NCBI RefSeq assembly: GCF_014489635.1
Contig: NZ_CP060828.1
Location: 7,862,001-7,926,000 of the forward strand
Origin: Streptomyces roseirectus
GTDB lineage: Bacteria > Actinomycetota > Actinomycetes > Streptomycetales > Streptomycetaceae
DNA length: 64,000 nucleotides
Direction of reading: 5' to 3'
The notes under the pieces were generated by a model. The model was not told where the DNA came from. It made no database searches and worked only from the letters and a program-made list of their open reading frames with translations. Shown in pieces: positions 49,848 through 59,921 of the stretch; position 1 is the first letter of the stretch; each line of letters opens with the position of its first letter. Position numbers and translations under genes: made by a program.

Positions 49848-50270
49848 CTAGCCCAGCGGCTTCACCCATCGCCGCCACTTCTCCTCGGGCGTGTACCCCG
49901 CCGCGCCCCAGGCATGGTGCGCGGTCTCGTTGCGCGTGAGCACCATCGCGTCCGCCCGCCGCCCGCCCAGCGCCGTGAAGCGCTCCTCGGCGGCGGTCAG
50001 CAGCGCCGAGCCGATGCCCCGGCGACGCCGGTCCGGATGGACGGCCAGCCGGTACAGGTGGCAGCGCCAGCCGTCGAACCCGGCGATCACCGTGCCGACC
50101 AGCTCGCCCCCGGACTCCGCGAGGAGCAGCGCCCCGGGGTCACGGGCGACCAGCCGCTCGACGCCCGCGCGGTCGTCGCTGATGCTCGTCCCCTCGGCGG
50201 CGGTCTTCCAGAAGGCGAGCACGGTGTCCAGGTCGTCGGGCGTCGCGGCCCGTATGCGCAGATCATGCAT
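49848..50270 (-). CDS. GNAT-family N-acetyltransferase
   Basis: This 140-residue single GNAT domain carries LRIRAATPDDLDTVLAFWKTAAEGTS at the start. YRLAVHPDRRRRGIGSALLTAAEERF has the acetyl-CoA pyrophosphate loop RRRGIG, and NETAHHAWGAAGYTPEEKWRRWVKPL is a typical C-terminus. The ATG at 50270 lies seven nt after the stop of the LLM oxidoreductase gene, so the two are probably one transcript. The acceptor substrate is unknown. Confidence 0.88.
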   Translation of the reverse strand: MHDLRIRAATPDDLDTVLAFWKTAAEGTSISDDRAGVERLVARDPGALLLAESGGELVGTVIAGFDGWRCHLYRLAVHPDRRRRGIGSALLTAAEERFTALGGRRADAMVLTRNETAHHAWGAAGYTPEEKWRRWVKPLG

Positions 50271-50277
50271 ACGGCGA

Positions 50278-51204
50278 TCACAGCACGCCGGGCACACCCT
50301 CGACGGACATTCCGGCATCCGGACGCCCGCCCGCCACCGGCGCCCGGCCCTGGAGCTCCGCGAGCACCGGCCCGAACGCCTCCATGAACCCCTCCAGCAC
50401 CGTGAAGTACGTGAACCCGTACCGCTCGCGCAGCGCCCGCACCTTCGCCGCGATCTCCGCCTCGCTGCCCACGAGCAGGACCGGCAGCGCGAGCACCTGC
50501 TCGGCCGTCAGCCCCGGTATCCGCTCCAGGAGCGGCTGCACGGCGCCCTCCGGGTCGTCGGTCACGATCACCTGCTGGATCAGCAGGTTCCGCTCGGCGG
50601 GCTCCGCACGGCCGGCCGCCAACTCCGCGTAGGCCGCGACCCGTTCGTCAAGTTCCTCCGGAGACAGGGGAGTTATCTGCCCCGTCGCGCTCCCCTCGAC
50701 CACCCGCGCGCCCGCGAAGGCGACGACGTCGGCGTGCTCGGCGGCCAGCCGCAGCATGCGCGTGCCGTTCCCGCCGATCAGCAACGGCACGTGGACGCCG
50801 TCCTCCTGACGCTTCCTCAACTCCTCGACCGTGCACCGCAGATGGGTCACCCGCTCACCCGGCGTGCCCCACGGCAGGCCCGCCTCCTCGTGCTCCGCCC
50901 GCACATACCCGGCGCCCAGGCCGAGTTCGAGCCGGCCGCCGGTCAGCGCGGCGGTCGTCGACACCTCGCGCGCCAGCAACACCGGGTTGAAGAAACCCGT
51001 GTTGAGGACGAACGTGCCCACCCGGGGCCGCGTCGTCACCTGCGCCGCCGCGACCAGCGACGGGAACGGCGCCGGCATCCCGAGATGGTCCGGCACCAGC
51101 AGCACGTCGTACCCCAGCTCCTCACCTCGGCGGCACTTCGCACGCCACGCGTCGAGCGGCGTGGGCTCCAGCAGATTGACCCCGAAACGGAACGGACGCG
51201 TCAT
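50278..51204 (-). CDS. F420-dependent LLM-class oxidoreductase
   Basis: This 308-residue luciferase-like TIM barrel starts MTRPFRFGVNLLEPTPLDAWRAKCRRGEELGYDVLLVPDHLGMPAPFPSLVAAA. RVGTFVLNTGFFNPVLLAREVSTTAALTGGRLELGLGAGYVRAEHEEAGLPW is the F420-binding core of actinomycete members. HVPLLIGGNGTRMLRLAAEHADVV follows. It probably reduces an unknown substrate with F420H2. GGGGGAG provides the ribosome site. A GAACGTTC palindrome at 51233-51240 upstream may be a TetR-type operator, but no regulator is adjacent. It is co-transcribed with the GNAT gene. Confidence 0.9.
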   Translation of the reverse strand: MTRPFRFGVNLLEPTPLDAWRAKCRRGEELGYDVLLVPDHLGMPAPFPSLVAAAQVTTRPRVGTFVLNTGFFNPVLLAREVSTTAALTGGRLELGLGAGYVRAEHEEAGLPWGTPGERVTHLRCTVEELRKRQEDGVHVPLLIGGNGTRMLRLAAEHADVVAFAGARVVEGSATGQITPLSPEELDERVAAYAELAAGRAEPAERNLLIQQVIVTDDPEGAVQPLLERIPGLTAEQVLALPVLLVGSEAEIAAKVRALRERYGFTYFTVLEGFMEAFGPVLAELQGRAPVAGGRPDAGMSVEGVPGVL

Positions 51205-51290
51205 GAACTCCCCCTGATGGTCCTAGGACTTGAACGTTCGTTCGCATCCCATCACCCGGAGGCGATCACCGCCAGTGTGTTCGAGCCGGC

Positions 51291-51947
51291 TCAGCCCACC
51301 GGCCGCCGCGCCACCCCCAGCACGCAGTACGACGCCGGCGACACCGGCCCCGTCGGCGGCACCAACAGCCGCCGGTGCTCCCCGAGTTCGAACCCGGCGC
51401 CGACGATCGACGCCACCGGGTCCCGGTCCAGCCGGCACCCCCCGAACAACAGCGGCCACACCGTCCGGTCGAGCCCCCGCTGCACACCCCGCATCACCCG
51501 CCCGCCGCCCCGGCCGTGCTCGAAGAACCGCAGCTCGCCACCGGGCCGCAGCACCCGCCGCACCTCCCGCAGCGCCCGCTCCACGTCCCGCACGCTGCAC
51601 AGCGTCAGCGACAGCACCGCCGCGTCGAACGCCTCGCTCTTGACCGGCAGCGCCTCCGCGACCCCCGGCACGACGTCCACCGGAACCTCCGCCCGCAGCG
51701 CCGCGAGCCGCGCCGACTGCCGCAGCAGCCGCTCCGGTTCGAGCGCGACGACCTCGGAGACGGCCGCCGGGTAGTGCGCGAAGTTCAGTCCGTTCCCGGC
51801 GCCGATCTCGATCACCCGCCCCGCGAGCCCCGCCAGCAGCTCGGCGCGCAGCGGACCCACGGCCGGCTCGGCCGCGACGCTGAAGCGGGCGTAGAAACGG
51901 GCGAACAGCGGATGACGGACGGCGTCCTTGGGGGTGCGCGTCGGCAT
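51291..51947 (-). CDS. Class I SAM-dependent methyltransferase
   Basis: This 218-residue methyltransferase shows motif I GRVIEIGAGNGLNFAHYP. EVVALEPERLLRQSARLAAL supplies the acidic strand end, FDAAVLSLTLCSVRDVERALREVRRVLRPGGELRFFEHG is motifs II-III, and LLFGGCRLDRDP gives the C-terminal strand. It belongs to the UbiE/Methyltransf_11 group. GGAGG lies five nt before the ATG at 51947, deciding the start against a TTG/CTG-type upstream codon. The acceptor is unknown. It stands alone between the LLM gene and a lipase. Confidence 0.9.
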   Translation of the reverse strand: MPTRTPKDAVRHPLFARFYARFSVAAEPAVGPLRAELLAGLAGRVIEIGAGNGLNFAHYPAAVSEVVALEPERLLRQSARLAALRAEVPVDVVPGVAEALPVKSEAFDAAVLSLTLCSVRDVERALREVRRVLRPGGELRFFEHGRGGGRVMRGVQRGLDRTVWPLLFGGCRLDRDPVASIVGAGFELGEHRRLLVPPTGPVSPASYCVLGVARRPVG

Positions 51948-52023
51948 GCGGGCCTCCTGCACGCGGGCTCTCCCCGCGATTGTCCCCCCGCACCGCCCCC
52001 GCGCACCCCCTCGGGACCGAGCG

Positions 52024-52710
52024 TCAGGCGACGAAGTCGCGCACCTGCTGGTAGACGCCGTGGTCGTTGTTCATCTCGTTGTGCGAGACGCACCCGACCT
52101 CGACGTTCGTCGCCCCGCTCAGGATCGCCGTGGTGTCCGGCGTGAGCGCGTCGTCGCAGTTGGACCAGTAGCTCGCGTACGACACGCTGCCCGGCGTCTC
52201 GTCACCCGAGTTCAGCGCCGTCAGGAACGCGCTCCCGGTGTTCATCTCCGCGCACGACGTGTAGAGCCACGCGCACAGACCGGCCGTCGTCGTCCCGTGG
52301 TTGACGCCCGCCGTCGACACGAAGTCGTCGACATAGGCCGTCCCGCCCAGGTTCTTCAGGTAGTAGCGCGCGCTGAGCGCACCCATGGAATGCGTGACGA
52401 TGTCGACCTTGGAGGCGCCCGTGCGGGCCAGCACGTTCCGGACCTCCGTGGCCAGCTGCTGCGCGGTCGTGACGTTGGACTGCGACCAGCTGTACGACCA
52501 CGAGTGCAGCTCGGCCGCCGTGTAGCCGTCCGCCTTGAAGTCCGCGATCCAGTCGTTCCAGCTGCTGGAGTCACTGCTCAGGCCGTGGACGAAGACGATC
52601 GGGTTGCGGGCCGCCGCGTGGGCGGAAGGCACCGACAGGGAGAGCGACAGAAGGAGCGAAGCGAACACGGCCGAGACGGCCGCTGCGACACGGCGCATGG
52701 GGCGCTGCAT
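52024..52710 (-). CDS. Secreted lipase (alpha/beta hydrolase)
   Basis: This 228-residue exported lipase has a Sec signal peptide ([33 protein letters not shown]). The mature enzyme starts with [24 protein letters not shown] (oxyanion His-Gly). The nucleophile elbow is [20 protein letters not shown], and the C-terminal [21 protein letters not shown] supplies the catalytic His. Several cysteines can form disulfides, as usual for secreted Streptomyces lipases of this small class. AGGAGG lies four nt before the ATG. The promoter region is divergent from the LAL regulator and may be shared. Confidence 0.9.
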   Translation of the reverse strand: MQRPMRRVAAAVSAVFASLLLSLSLSVPSAHAAARNPIVFVHGLSSDSSSWNDWIADFKADGYTAAELHSWSYSWSQSNVTTAQQLATEVRNVLARTGASKVDIVTHSMGALSARYYLKNLGGTAYVDDFVSTAGVNHGTTTAGLCAWLYTSCAEMNTGSAFLTALNSGDETPGSVSYASYWSNCDDALTPDTTAILSGATNVEVGCVSHNEMNNDHGVYQQVRDFVA

Positions 52711-52825
52711 GATGCCTCCTGGTGCGGATGGGGTCGCCAGGAGTGTCCGGGCGGTCACACGCGCGCCGCATCGGTGAAATCGCCGGTCTTTACGGCTCAA
52801 GTAACCCGCCAGTAACGTGAAGGGC

Positions 52826-55048
52826 GTGGTGACTCCGGTGACTCCCCCCACGCTCGACCGCACTTCGCCACCGCCCCGCCCGGCCGCCGCCCCCACCGAG
52901 GGCGTCCGGGCGCGGATACGCGCGCGTGCGCACGGCGACCTGCTCGCCGCCGCCGAGATCGCGGCGCGGCTGACCGACCGTCAGGCGGCCGGCCTCGACC
53001 CCCTGCCCACCGAACCCGCCGACCTCGCGCCCGCGCTCCTGCGCGCGCGAAGACGCGAGGTGCGTGCCCTCCCCGACGACACGCGCCTCCTCCTCCTGCT
53101 CGCCGCCGCCGACCAGCACCCCCTCCCCACCCGCGCCTTCCTGCGCGCGGTCGCCGCCGCCGGCCTCGACACCCGCCCCCTGGACGCCGCCGAGACCGCC
53201 GGCGTCGCCAGCGCGGGCCCCGACGGCGTCACCTTCCGCGACCCCTGGATCCGCGTCGCCGCCTACGAGACGGCGACCCCCGCCGACCGGCGCGACGCCC
53301 ACCGCCTCCTCGCGCGCGTGCTCGACGGCCGCGCCGAGGCCCCCCACCGCGCCTGGCACCGGGGCGCCGGCGCCCTCGGACCGAGCGGACGGCTCGCCGG
53401 GGAACTCGCCTCGGCGGCGGCCCACGCGCGCGTGGCGGGCGCCCCCGCGCTCGCCCGCGCCCTCACGGAACGCGCCGCCTCCCTCGCCACCGACCCCGCC
53501 GCCGGCACCCGCCTCCTCGCCCGCGCCGCCGCCGACGCCTTCGAGTCCGGCGACGCCGACCACGCCCGCCTCCTCGCCGCCCGCACCACCGCCGGCCCCC
53601 TCACCGGCGTCCTCGCCCTGCGCACGGGCAACGCGGGCGAGGCGTTCGACGCGGTGCTCGCGGGGGTGACACAGAGGGCTGGAACGTTTCTCCGCGACGG
53701 CGCCCCTCATAACGGCGCCCCTCACAGCGGCGCCCCTCACGAAGACATCCCCCACCTCCTCGCCCGCGCCACCGAAGCCGCCGTCTACACCGGCGACCTC
53801 CGCCGCTGCCGCGAAGCCCTCGCCCAAGCTCGCCGCGCCGGCATCGACCCGCCCGGCGTCCTGCCCGGCCTCGCCGCCGCCGTCGACGGCCGCTACGGCG
53901 ACGCGCGCGACCTCCTCCAGGCCGCCGCAGGCCACTGCGGACCCGGCGGCGACCCCACCCTCCTCGTGCACGCCGGCATCGCCGCCCTGCTGCTCGGCGA
54001 CCACACCCGCGCCGCCACCGCGACCCTCAGGGCGGCCGAGGCCGCGCGGGCGAGGGGCGCCGCCGGGACGGTCGTCCAGGCGCGCGAGTTCCGCGTGTAC
54101 GCCGACTTCTGGACCGGACGCCCCCGGGCGGCGGAGACGGCGGCCCTGGAGGCGCTGCGGGAGGCGTACACGACCGGGCAGGACAACGCGGCCTGCCACC
54201 TCCAGGCGGCCCTCGCGATGTTCGCGGCGCTCACCGGGGACGCCGACCTGTGCCGCGAACGCGCCGCCACCGCCCGCGCCCACGCCCTCGCGCACGGCCT
54301 CGGACTGCCCGCCGCGCTCGCCCAGTGGGCCCTCGCCGTCCTCGACCTCGGCACCGGACGCTTCGACGCGGTCGCCGCCCGCCTGCGCGCCCTCGCCGGG
54401 TTCGGCCCCGGCCACGGCCACCGTGCGATCCGCCACCTCGCCACCCCGGCCTACGTCGAGGCCGCCGTCCGCACCGGCGACACCGGCGTCGCGAAGACCG
54501 CGCACGCCGACTACGACCGCTGGGCGCGGACCGTGCGCAGCGCCGACGACCTCGCGCTGAGCGCCCGCTGCCGGGCCCTGCTCACCCCGGGCGCGGCGGC
54601 CGTCGACCACTACCGCGCCGCCCTCGACCTGCACGCCGGCGGCACCCGCGACGTCGAACGGGCCCACACCGAGCTGCTGTTCGGCAGCGCGCTGCGCCGT
54701 CTGCGCCGCCGCACCGAGGCGCGGGACCGGCTGCACAGCGCCCTGGAGGCGTTCACCTCCTTCGGCGCCCCGCACTTCGCCGACCTCGCCCGCGCCGAAC
54801 TACGGGCCCTGGGCGCCCCGGCGGCCCCTCTACGCGCGTCCGCCGCGCCCGAGGGCCCGCAATCCTCCCTCACCGCCCAGCAGTTGCTGGTCGCCCGCAT
54901 GGCCGCCGACGGCGCCACCAACCGCGAGATCGCCGCCCGCCTCGCCCTGAGCCCCCGCACGATCGACCACCATCTCCGGGGCGTCTTCACCCGGTTGGGC
55001 ATCAGATCCCGGATCGAACTGGTCCGGATCCTGGCGGAGACCCCGTGA
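52826..55048 (+). CDS. LAL-like LuxR-family regulator lacking the ATPase domain
   Basis: This 740-residue regulator resembles the C-terminal two thirds of LAL proteins. The N-terminal part ([29 protein letters not shown] ... [24 protein letters not shown]) corresponds to the region that follows the AAA domain. A long TPR-like Ala-rich repeat region comes next, then a LuxR helix-turn-helix ([57 protein letters not shown]). No Walker A or B motif is present. The repeat [16 protein letters not shown] near residue 290 is a tandem expansion. TAACGT seven nt before GTG 52826 supports a leaderless start there. Confidence 0.85.
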   Translation: MVTPVTPPTLDRTSPPPRPAAAPTEGVRARIRARAHGDLLAAAEIAARLTDRQAAGLDPLPTEPADLAPALLRARRREVRALPDDTRLLLLLAAADQHPLPTRAFLRAVAAAGLDTRPLDAAETAGVASAGPDGVTFRDPWIRVAAYETATPADRRDAHRLLARVLDGRAEAPHRAWHRGAGALGPSGRLAGELASAAAHARVAGAPALARALTERAASLATDPAAGTRLLARAAADAFESGDADHARLLAARTTAGPLTGVLALRTGNAGEAFDAVLAGVTQRAGTFLRDGAPHNGAPHSGAPHEDIPHLLARATEAAVYTGDLRRCREALAQARRAGIDPPGVLPGLAAAVDGRYGDARDLLQAAAGHCGPGGDPTLLVHAGIAALLLGDHTRAATATLRAAEAARARGAAGTVVQAREFRVYADFWTGRPRAAETAALEALREAYTTGQDNAACHLQAALAMFAALTGDADLCRERAATARAHALAHGLGLPAALAQWALAVLDLGTGRFDAVAARLRALAGFGPGHGHRAIRHLATPAYVEAAVRTGDTGVAKTAHADYDRWARTVRSADDLALSARCRALLTPGAAAVDHYRAALDLHAGGTRDVERAHTELLFGSALRRLRRRTEARDRLHSALEAFTSFGAPHFADLARAELRALGAPAAPLRASAAPEGPQSSLTAQQLLVARMAADGATNREIAARLALSPRTIDHHLRGVFTRLGIRSRIELVRILAETP

Positions 55049-55055
55049 CGGGAGG

Positions 55056-55074
55056 GGGCGAGCCTGCCTCGCCC
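55056..55074 (+). terminator. Terminator after LAL-like regulator
   Basis: GGGCGAG and CTCGCCC form a seven-bp stem with a five-nt loop eight bases after the stop. The rest of the gap to bioD (to 55226) is GC-rich and holds nothing I recognise. Confidence 0.65.
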
Positions 55075-55226
55075 ACACGGCCCGCGCCCCGCACCTTCGC
55101 GAACCGGGGCGCTCGCCGGCTCGCCCCGCAGGCCCGCGTTCCCGCAGGCCGCGCTCCCGCGAACCCGCCGCGCGAACCCCGCCCCGCAGGCTCCCCCAAG
55201 CTCCCCCCCAGCTCACCCCGCCCACC

Positions 55227-55934
55227 TCACCCCCGCTCCCAACTCCCCACGTCCCACACCCCGTCCAACCGTCCTCCCAGCCAACTCCCCGCAGCCGCAC
55301 GGAACTCGGCCGGTGTCAGCGCGCCCGCCCCCGCCGGCACCGCCCCCAGCAGCGGCGCCCCCGCGACCACCGGCAGATCGTCCACGTTGCACCGCATCGC
55401 CAGATCGGGCGAGGCCGGCCAGCTCCCGATGACCACCCCGGCCAACTCGACCCCCCGGGACCGGAGTTCACGGGCCGTCAGTTCCGTCGTGTTCAGCGTC
55501 CCCAGCCCCGCCGAGGCCACCAGCAGCACCGGCGCCCCCAGCAGCGCGGCGACGTCCGCGAGGGTCCCGCCCTCCTCGTCGAACCGCACGAGAAGACCGC
55601 CCGCCCCCTCGACGAGGACCACGTCGTGATCCACCGCCAGCTTCCGGGCCCGCTCGACCACATCGTGCGGGCGGACGGGGGCAAGTCCCGCGCGGCGGGC
55701 GGCCGTTGCCGGGGCCAGCGGCTCGGGGAAGCGCGCGCACTCGGCGGTCGTGACGGCGCCCGCGAGACGCGCGACCTCGTCGGCGTCCCCCCGCTCGTCC
55801 GGCCCGACGCCGGTCTGCGCGGCCTTGAGGACCGCGACCGTACGGCCCGCCGCGACGGCCGCGGCGGCGACCGCCGCCGTCACGACCGTCTTGCCGACCT
55901 CCGTGCCCGTCCCCGTGACGACCAGGACCGTCAT
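55227..55934 (-). CDS. bioD: Dethiobiotin synthetase
   Basis: This 235-residue ATPase closes the ureido ring of dethiobiotin from DAPA and CO2. The P-loop [16 protein letters not shown] is at the N-terminus, [56 protein letters not shown] is the conserved core, and the GSWPASP region gives nucleotide contacts. ATG at 55934 has GGGAGG seven nt upstream; an ATG at 55940 overlaps the bioA stop as ATGA and adds two residues. It is the last gene of the bioB-bioA-bioD operon. Confidence 0.93.
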   Translation of the reverse strand: MTVLVVTGTGTEVGKTVVTAAVAAAAVAAGRTVAVLKAAQTGVGPDERGDADEVARLAGAVTTAECARFPEPLAPATAARRAGLAPVRPHDVVERARKLAVDHDVVLVEGAGGLLVRFDEEGGTLADVAALLGAPVLLVASAGLGTLNTTELTARELRSRGVELAGVVIGSWPASPDLAMRCNVDDLPVVAGAPLLGAVPAGAGALTPAEFRAAAGSWLGGRLDGVWDVGSWERG

Positions 55935-55936
55935 GC

Positions 55937-57211
55937 TCATCCCTCCCGCGCGGCGGCGCACACCGCGCGCGTGATCCGGGCGACGTCGTCGTCGCCGGTG
56001 ACGTACGGCGGCATCGTGTAGACGAGGTCGCGGAACGGCCGCAGCCACACGCCCTCGCGCACGGCCGCGGCCGTGGCCGCCGCCATGTCGACCAGGTGGT
56101 CCAACTGGACGACCCCGATGGCCCCGAGGACCCGGACGTCCGCAACACCCTTCAGCGAAGAGGCCGTCGCCAGCCCCTCCCGCAGCCCCGTCTCGATCCG
56201 CTTCACCTCGGCCGCCCAGTCCTGCGCGAGCAGCAGCTCGATCGAGGCGCGGGCGACGGCGGCGGCCAGCGGATTGCCCATGAACGTCGGCCCGTGCGCC
56301 AGCACCGGCACCTTGCCCCGCGAGATCCCCTCGGCCACCCGCGACGTGCACAGCGTCGCCGCGAGCGTCAGATAACCGCCGGTCAGCGCCTTGCCGACGC
56401 ACATCACGTCCGGCGTGACGCCCGCGTGGTCCGCCGCGAACAGGGCGCCCGTGCGGCCGAACCCGGTCGCGATCTCGTCGAACACCAGCAGCACGCCGTG
56501 CGCGTCGCACGCCTCGCGCAGCACCCGCAGGTAGGCGGGGGAGTGGAAGCGCATCCCGCCCGCGCCCTGCACGACCGGTTCCACGATCACGGCGGCCAGT
56601 TCGTCCGCGTGGCGCTCGATCGCGGCGCGCAGCTCGTCGGCGTACGCCTCGTCGAACTCCGCCGGCGGCGCGCCGACGAAGAGCTGGCGGGGCAGGACGC
56701 CGGACCACAGCTCGTGCATCCCGCCCTCGGGGTCGCACACCGACATGGGGTGCCAGGTGTCGCCGTGGTAGCCGCCGCGCCAGGTCAGCAGCCGCCGCTT
56801 GCCCGGCCGGCCGAGCGAACGCCAGTACTGGAGGCACATCTTGACCGCGACCTCGACCGACACCGACCCCGAGTCCGCGAGGAACACGTGCTCCAGGCCC
56901 TCGGGGGAGATGTCGACCAGCGTCTTCGCGAGCAGGACGGCGGGCTCGTGGGTCAGCCCGCCGAACATGACGTGGCTCATCCGGCCGAGCTGATCGCGCG
57001 CGGCCTCGTCCAGCGCCGGGTGCCGGTAGCCGTGGATCGCCGACCACCACGACGACATGCCGTCCACCAGCTCGCCCCGCCCGTCCGCGAGCCGCAGCCG
57101 TACCCCGCTCGCCGACTCCACGACGAGCGGTTCGGCCACGCCCGGCATCGGGCCGTACGGATGCCAGACGTGCCGCCGGTCCAGCTCCAGCAGTTCGCGC
57201 ACGTCAGGCAT
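55937..57211 (-). CDS. bioA: Adenosylmethionine-8-amino-7-oxononanoate aminotransferase
   Basis: This 424-residue PLP enzyme converts KAPA to DAPA with SAM as amino donor. Visible features are the N-terminal [52 protein letters not shown] (substrate region), [18 protein letters not shown] and [15 protein letters not shown] with the PLP-binding Asp. The catalytic Lys lies in [16 protein letters not shown]. The ATG at 57211 overlaps the bioB 3' end by eight nt; a longer N-terminal frame is basic low complexity and was not used. The length equals the family norm. Confidence 0.95.
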   Translation of the reverse strand: MPDVRELLELDRRHVWHPYGPMPGVAEPLVVESASGVRLRLADGRGELVDGMSSWWSAIHGYRHPALDEAARDQLGRMSHVMFGGLTHEPAVLLAKTLVDISPEGLEHVFLADSGSVSVEVAVKMCLQYWRSLGRPGKRRLLTWRGGYHGDTWHPMSVCDPEGGMHELWSGVLPRQLFVGAPPAEFDEAYADELRAAIERHADELAAVIVEPVVQGAGGMRFHSPAYLRVLREACDAHGVLLVFDEIATGFGRTGALFAADHAGVTPDVMCVGKALTGGYLTLAATLCTSRVAEGISRGKVPVLAHGPTFMGNPLAAAVARASIELLLAQDWAAEVKRIETGLREGLATASSLKGVADVRVLGAIGVVQLDHLVDMAAATAAAVREGVWLRPFRDLVYTMPPYVTGDDDVARITRAVCAAAREG

Positions 57212-58382
57212 TCGGCGCGAGGTCCGTTCCCACCCCGCGCCGGCGGACGGCGACGAGGTCGGGTCGGGCGTCACCCGCGGCGGACGGCACAGCCGCCGGC
57301 GCCGACTCCGCCGTCCCGCAGACACCGCCACCGCCGCAGCCGTCACCCTCGTTCGACCCGCACCCGGCGGACGCGTGCGCCCGGTGCTCCGGCAGCGTCA
57401 CCTGGTCGGTGCCCTCCACCTCGAACCCGGCGTCGGCGATCATGTCGAGGTCCGCCTGCCCGGCCTGGCCCTCGGTCGTGAGGTAGTCGCCGAGGAAGAT
57501 CGAGTTGGCGAGGTGCAGCGCGAGCGGCTGCATCGAGCGCAGGTGCACCTCGCGCCCGCCCGCGATCCGCACCTCGATGTCCGGGCACACGAACCGGACC
57601 ATCGCGAGGATCCGCAGGCAGTGCTGCGGACTGAGGTGCCACTCCTTGGCGAGCGGGGTCCCCTCGACGGGGATGAGGAAGTTGACCGGCACCGAGTCCG
57701 GGTCGAGGGCGCGCAGCGAGAACACGACGTCGACCAGGTCCTCGTCGCGCTCGCCCATCCCCGCGATCAGCCCCGAGCAGGCCGACAGGCCGGCCGCGTG
57801 CGCCTTCTGGACGGTGTCGACGCGGTCCGCGTACGTGTGGGTCGTGGTGATCTCGCCGTACGTCGACTCGGACGTGTTGAGGTTGTGGTTGTAGGCGTCG
57901 GCGCCCGCCGCGCGCAGCCGCTCGGCCTGGCCGTCGGTGAGCAGCCCGAGGCAGGCGCACACCTCGACGCCCTCGTTCTGGTCCTTGATGGCCTTGATGG
58001 TCTCGGAGACGCGGTCGACGTCACGGTCCGTCGGGCCGCGCCCGGACGCCACCAGACAGACCCGCTTCGCGCCCCCGGCGACCCCGGCGGCGGCCGTGCG
58101 GGACGCCTCGTCCGGCTTGATCCAGGTGTACTTGAGGATCCCGGTCGTCGAACCGAGGCGCTGGGAGCAGTACGAGCAGTCCTCCGGGCACAGGCCCGAC
58201 TTGAGGTTGATCAGGTAGTTCAGCTTCACCCGGCGCCCGAACCAGTGCCGGCGCACCTTCCCGGCCGCGGCCACCACGTCCAGCACGTCGTCGTCGGAGG
58301 TGCGCAGCACGGCCAGCGCTTCCTCGCGGGTCGGCGACTCGCGCCGAAGTCCCTTGTCCACCAGCGTCGTCAGCAGGTCCAT
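57204..58382 (-). CDS. bioB: Biotin synthase
   Basis: This 392-residue radical-SAM enzyme inserts sulfur into dethiobiotin. The iron-sulfur motif CPEDCSYC is present with [11 protein letters not shown] before it. [27 protein letters not shown] and [34 protein letters not shown] are diagnostic, the last with the Arg that binds the second cluster. The C-terminus carries about 45 extra residues rich in Gly and Cys ([15 protein letters not shown]), seen in some actinomycete BioB. The start is at the ATG at 58382. It is the first gene of the bioBAD operon and divergent from bioF. Confidence 0.95.
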   Translation of the reverse strand: MDLLTTLVDKGLRRESPTREEALAVLRTSDDDVLDVVAAAGKVRRHWFGRRVKLNYLINLKSGLCPEDCSYCSQRLGSTTGILKYTWIKPDEASRTAAAGVAGGAKRVCLVASGRGPTDRDVDRVSETIKAIKDQNEGVEVCACLGLLTDGQAERLRAAGADAYNHNLNTSESTYGEITTTHTYADRVDTVQKAHAAGLSACSGLIAGMGERDEDLVDVVFSLRALDPDSVPVNFLIPVEGTPLAKEWHLSPQHCLRILAMVRFVCPDIEVRIAGGREVHLRSMQPLALHLANSIFLGDYLTTEGQAGQADLDMIADAGFEVEGTDQVTLPEHRAHASAGCGSNEGDGCGGGGVCGTAESAPAAVPSAAGDARPDLVAVRRRGVGTDLAPNA

Positions 58383-58451
58383 GAGAGCCGATCCTGCCCT
58401 GCCGGGCCGCCTGGGGCCAAGGTGGAGACCGCACAACAGACCCCGCGTGAC

Positions 58452-58469
58452 GTGTGGGTATTGCCACAC
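58452..58469. promoter_or_regulatory. Palindrome in bioB-bioF divergent promoter
   Basis: GTGTGG-GTATTG-CCACAC is a perfect inverted repeat with six-nt arms, 70 bp from the bioB start and 77 bp from the bioF start. It is a good operator candidate for coordinate control of both biotin transcripts. No biotin regulator gene is in the window. Confidence 0.55.
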
Positions 58470-58545
58470 AGTGGGCGGCTTGTCGGGCCGCTAGTGTCTG
58501 TCCGCTACCTACAAACCCCGGCTATCCACACACCCCGGAGGGGCC

Positions 58546-59673
58546 ATGGCGTTCGGCTGGATCGACGACCACGCGGACCGGCGCCGCCGCGCCGGACTCG
58601 TCCGCACCCTGCGTCCGCGCCCCGCCGCGAGCCCCCTGCTCGACCTCGCGAGCAACGACTACCTGGGCCTCGCCCGCCACCCCGAGGTCACCGGGGCCGC
58701 AGCCGAGGCCGCCCGGACGTGGGGCGGCGGCGCCACCGGCTCGCGGCTGGTCACCGGCACGACCGAGCTGCACGCCGAACTGGAGCGCGAACTCGCCGAG
58801 TTCTGCGGCGCCGAGGCCGCGCTGGTGTTCTCCTCCGGGTACGCGGCGAACCTCGCGGCGGTGACCGCGCTCGCCCCCGAGGGGACGCTCGTCCTGTCCG
58901 ACGCCGGCAACCACGCCTCCCTCATCGACGGCTGCCGCCTCGCCCGGGGCGCCGTCCAGGTCGTCGGCCACGCCGACCCCGACGCCGTCCGCAAGACCCT
59001 GCGCGCCCACGACGGCGACGCGCTCGTCGTCTCCGACACCGTCTTCTCCGTCGACGGCGACGCCGCGCCCCTGGACCGACTCGCGTACGCCTGCCGGGAG
59101 ACGGGCGCCGGGCTCGTCGTGGACGACGCGCACGGGCTCGGGGTGCTCGGCGACGGCGGCCGGGGCGCCCCGCACGCGGCGGGGCTCGCGGGCGCGGACG
59201 ACGTCGTCGTCACCGTCACCCTGTCGAAGTCGCTGGGCAGCCAGGGCGGCGCGGTGCTGGGGCCCGCGAAGGTGATCGACCATCTCGTCAACGCGGCGCG
59301 GACGTTCATCTTCGACACCGGGCTCGCCCCCGCGGCGGCCGGTGCCGCCCTCGCGGCGCTGCGGCTGCTGCGCGCCGAGCCCGGACGGGCGGCGCGCGCC
59401 CGCGCGGTGGCGGGCGACCTGCACGCACGCCTGACGGCCGCGGGTCTGGACGCGGTACGTCCGGACGCCGCGGTCGTCTCCGTGCGCGCGCCCTCTCCCG
59501 GGTCGGCGGTCCGCTGGGCCGCCGACTGCCGGGAGGCGGGTCTCTTCGTGGGGTGTTTCCGGCCCCCGTCCGTGCCCGACGGTGTGTCACGGCTGCGGCT
59601 GACCGCCCGCGCGGACCTCTCCGGGGAAGAGGTGGCCCGCGCGGTGCGGGTGATCGACGCGACACGGCCATGA
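58546..59673 (+). CDS. bioF: 8-amino-7-oxononanoate synthase
   Basis: This 375-residue PLP enzyme condenses pimeloyl thioester with alanine to form KAPA, the first dedicated step for the biotin rings. LDLASNDYLGLARHPEV, GSRLVTGTTELHAELERELAEF, SDAGNHASLIDGC, VVDDAHGLGVLGDGG and VTVTLSKSLGSQGG (PLP Lys) are all present. GGAGGGG lies upstream of the ATG. It is divergent from bioBAD, so the four genes supply biotin from pimeloyl precursors; no bioC, bioH or bioI-type gene is here. Confidence 0.95.
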   Translation: MAFGWIDDHADRRRRAGLVRTLRPRPAASPLLDLASNDYLGLARHPEVTGAAAEAARTWGGGATGSRLVTGTTELHAELERELAEFCGAEAALVFSSGYAANLAAVTALAPEGTLVLSDAGNHASLIDGCRLARGAVQVVGHADPDAVRKTLRAHDGDALVVSDTVFSVDGDAAPLDRLAYACRETGAGLVVDDAHGLGVLGDGGRGAPHAAGLAGADDVVVTVTLSKSLGSQGGAVLGPAKVIDHLVNAARTFIFDTGLAPAAAGAALAALRLLRAEPGRAARARAVAGDLHARLTAAGLDAVRPDAAVVSVRAPSPGSAVRWAADCREAGLFVGCFRPPSVPDGVSRLRLTARADLSGEEVARAVRVIDATRP

Positions 59674-59702
59674 GTCGGCGGGCACGACCGTGAACGGTGC
59701 GA

Positions 59703-59909
59703 TCAGAGTGCCGAGGTGAACACCGACCAGCTCCCCGGGGTGAAGAGCAGCGCGGGTCCGGTGGGGGACTTGGAGTCGCGGACCGCGAGGAGACCCGTGG
59801 ACGGGGCCGTTTCCACGCAGTTGTTGGCTCCGGTGCTGTAGCTGCTGCGCAGCCAGTGAGCGACCTGCAACGAGCTTGCGGAAGGTACGTTCCGAGGCAG
59901 TGCTGTCAT
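59703..59909 (-). CDS. DUF397 domain protein (BldB/AbaA-locus type)
   Basis: This 68-residue protein consists of one DUF397 domain: WLRSSYSTGANNCVETAPSTGLLAVRDSKSPTGPALLFTPGSWSVFTSAL is the family consensus. GGAGG lies seven nt before the ATG, and the upstream regulator stop is 12 nt away, so they are co-transcribed. In Streptomyces such proteins are encoded beside XRE-DUF5753 regulators and RsbW-like ATPases and influence development and antibiotic control (known for whiJ and abaA-type loci). Its precise partner is inferred. Confidence 0.92.
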   Translation of the reverse strand: MTALPRNVPSASSLQVAHWLRSSYSTGANNCVETAPSTGLLAVRDSKSPTGPALLFTPGSWSVFTSAL

Positions 59910-59921
59910 GGGGGTGCCTCC

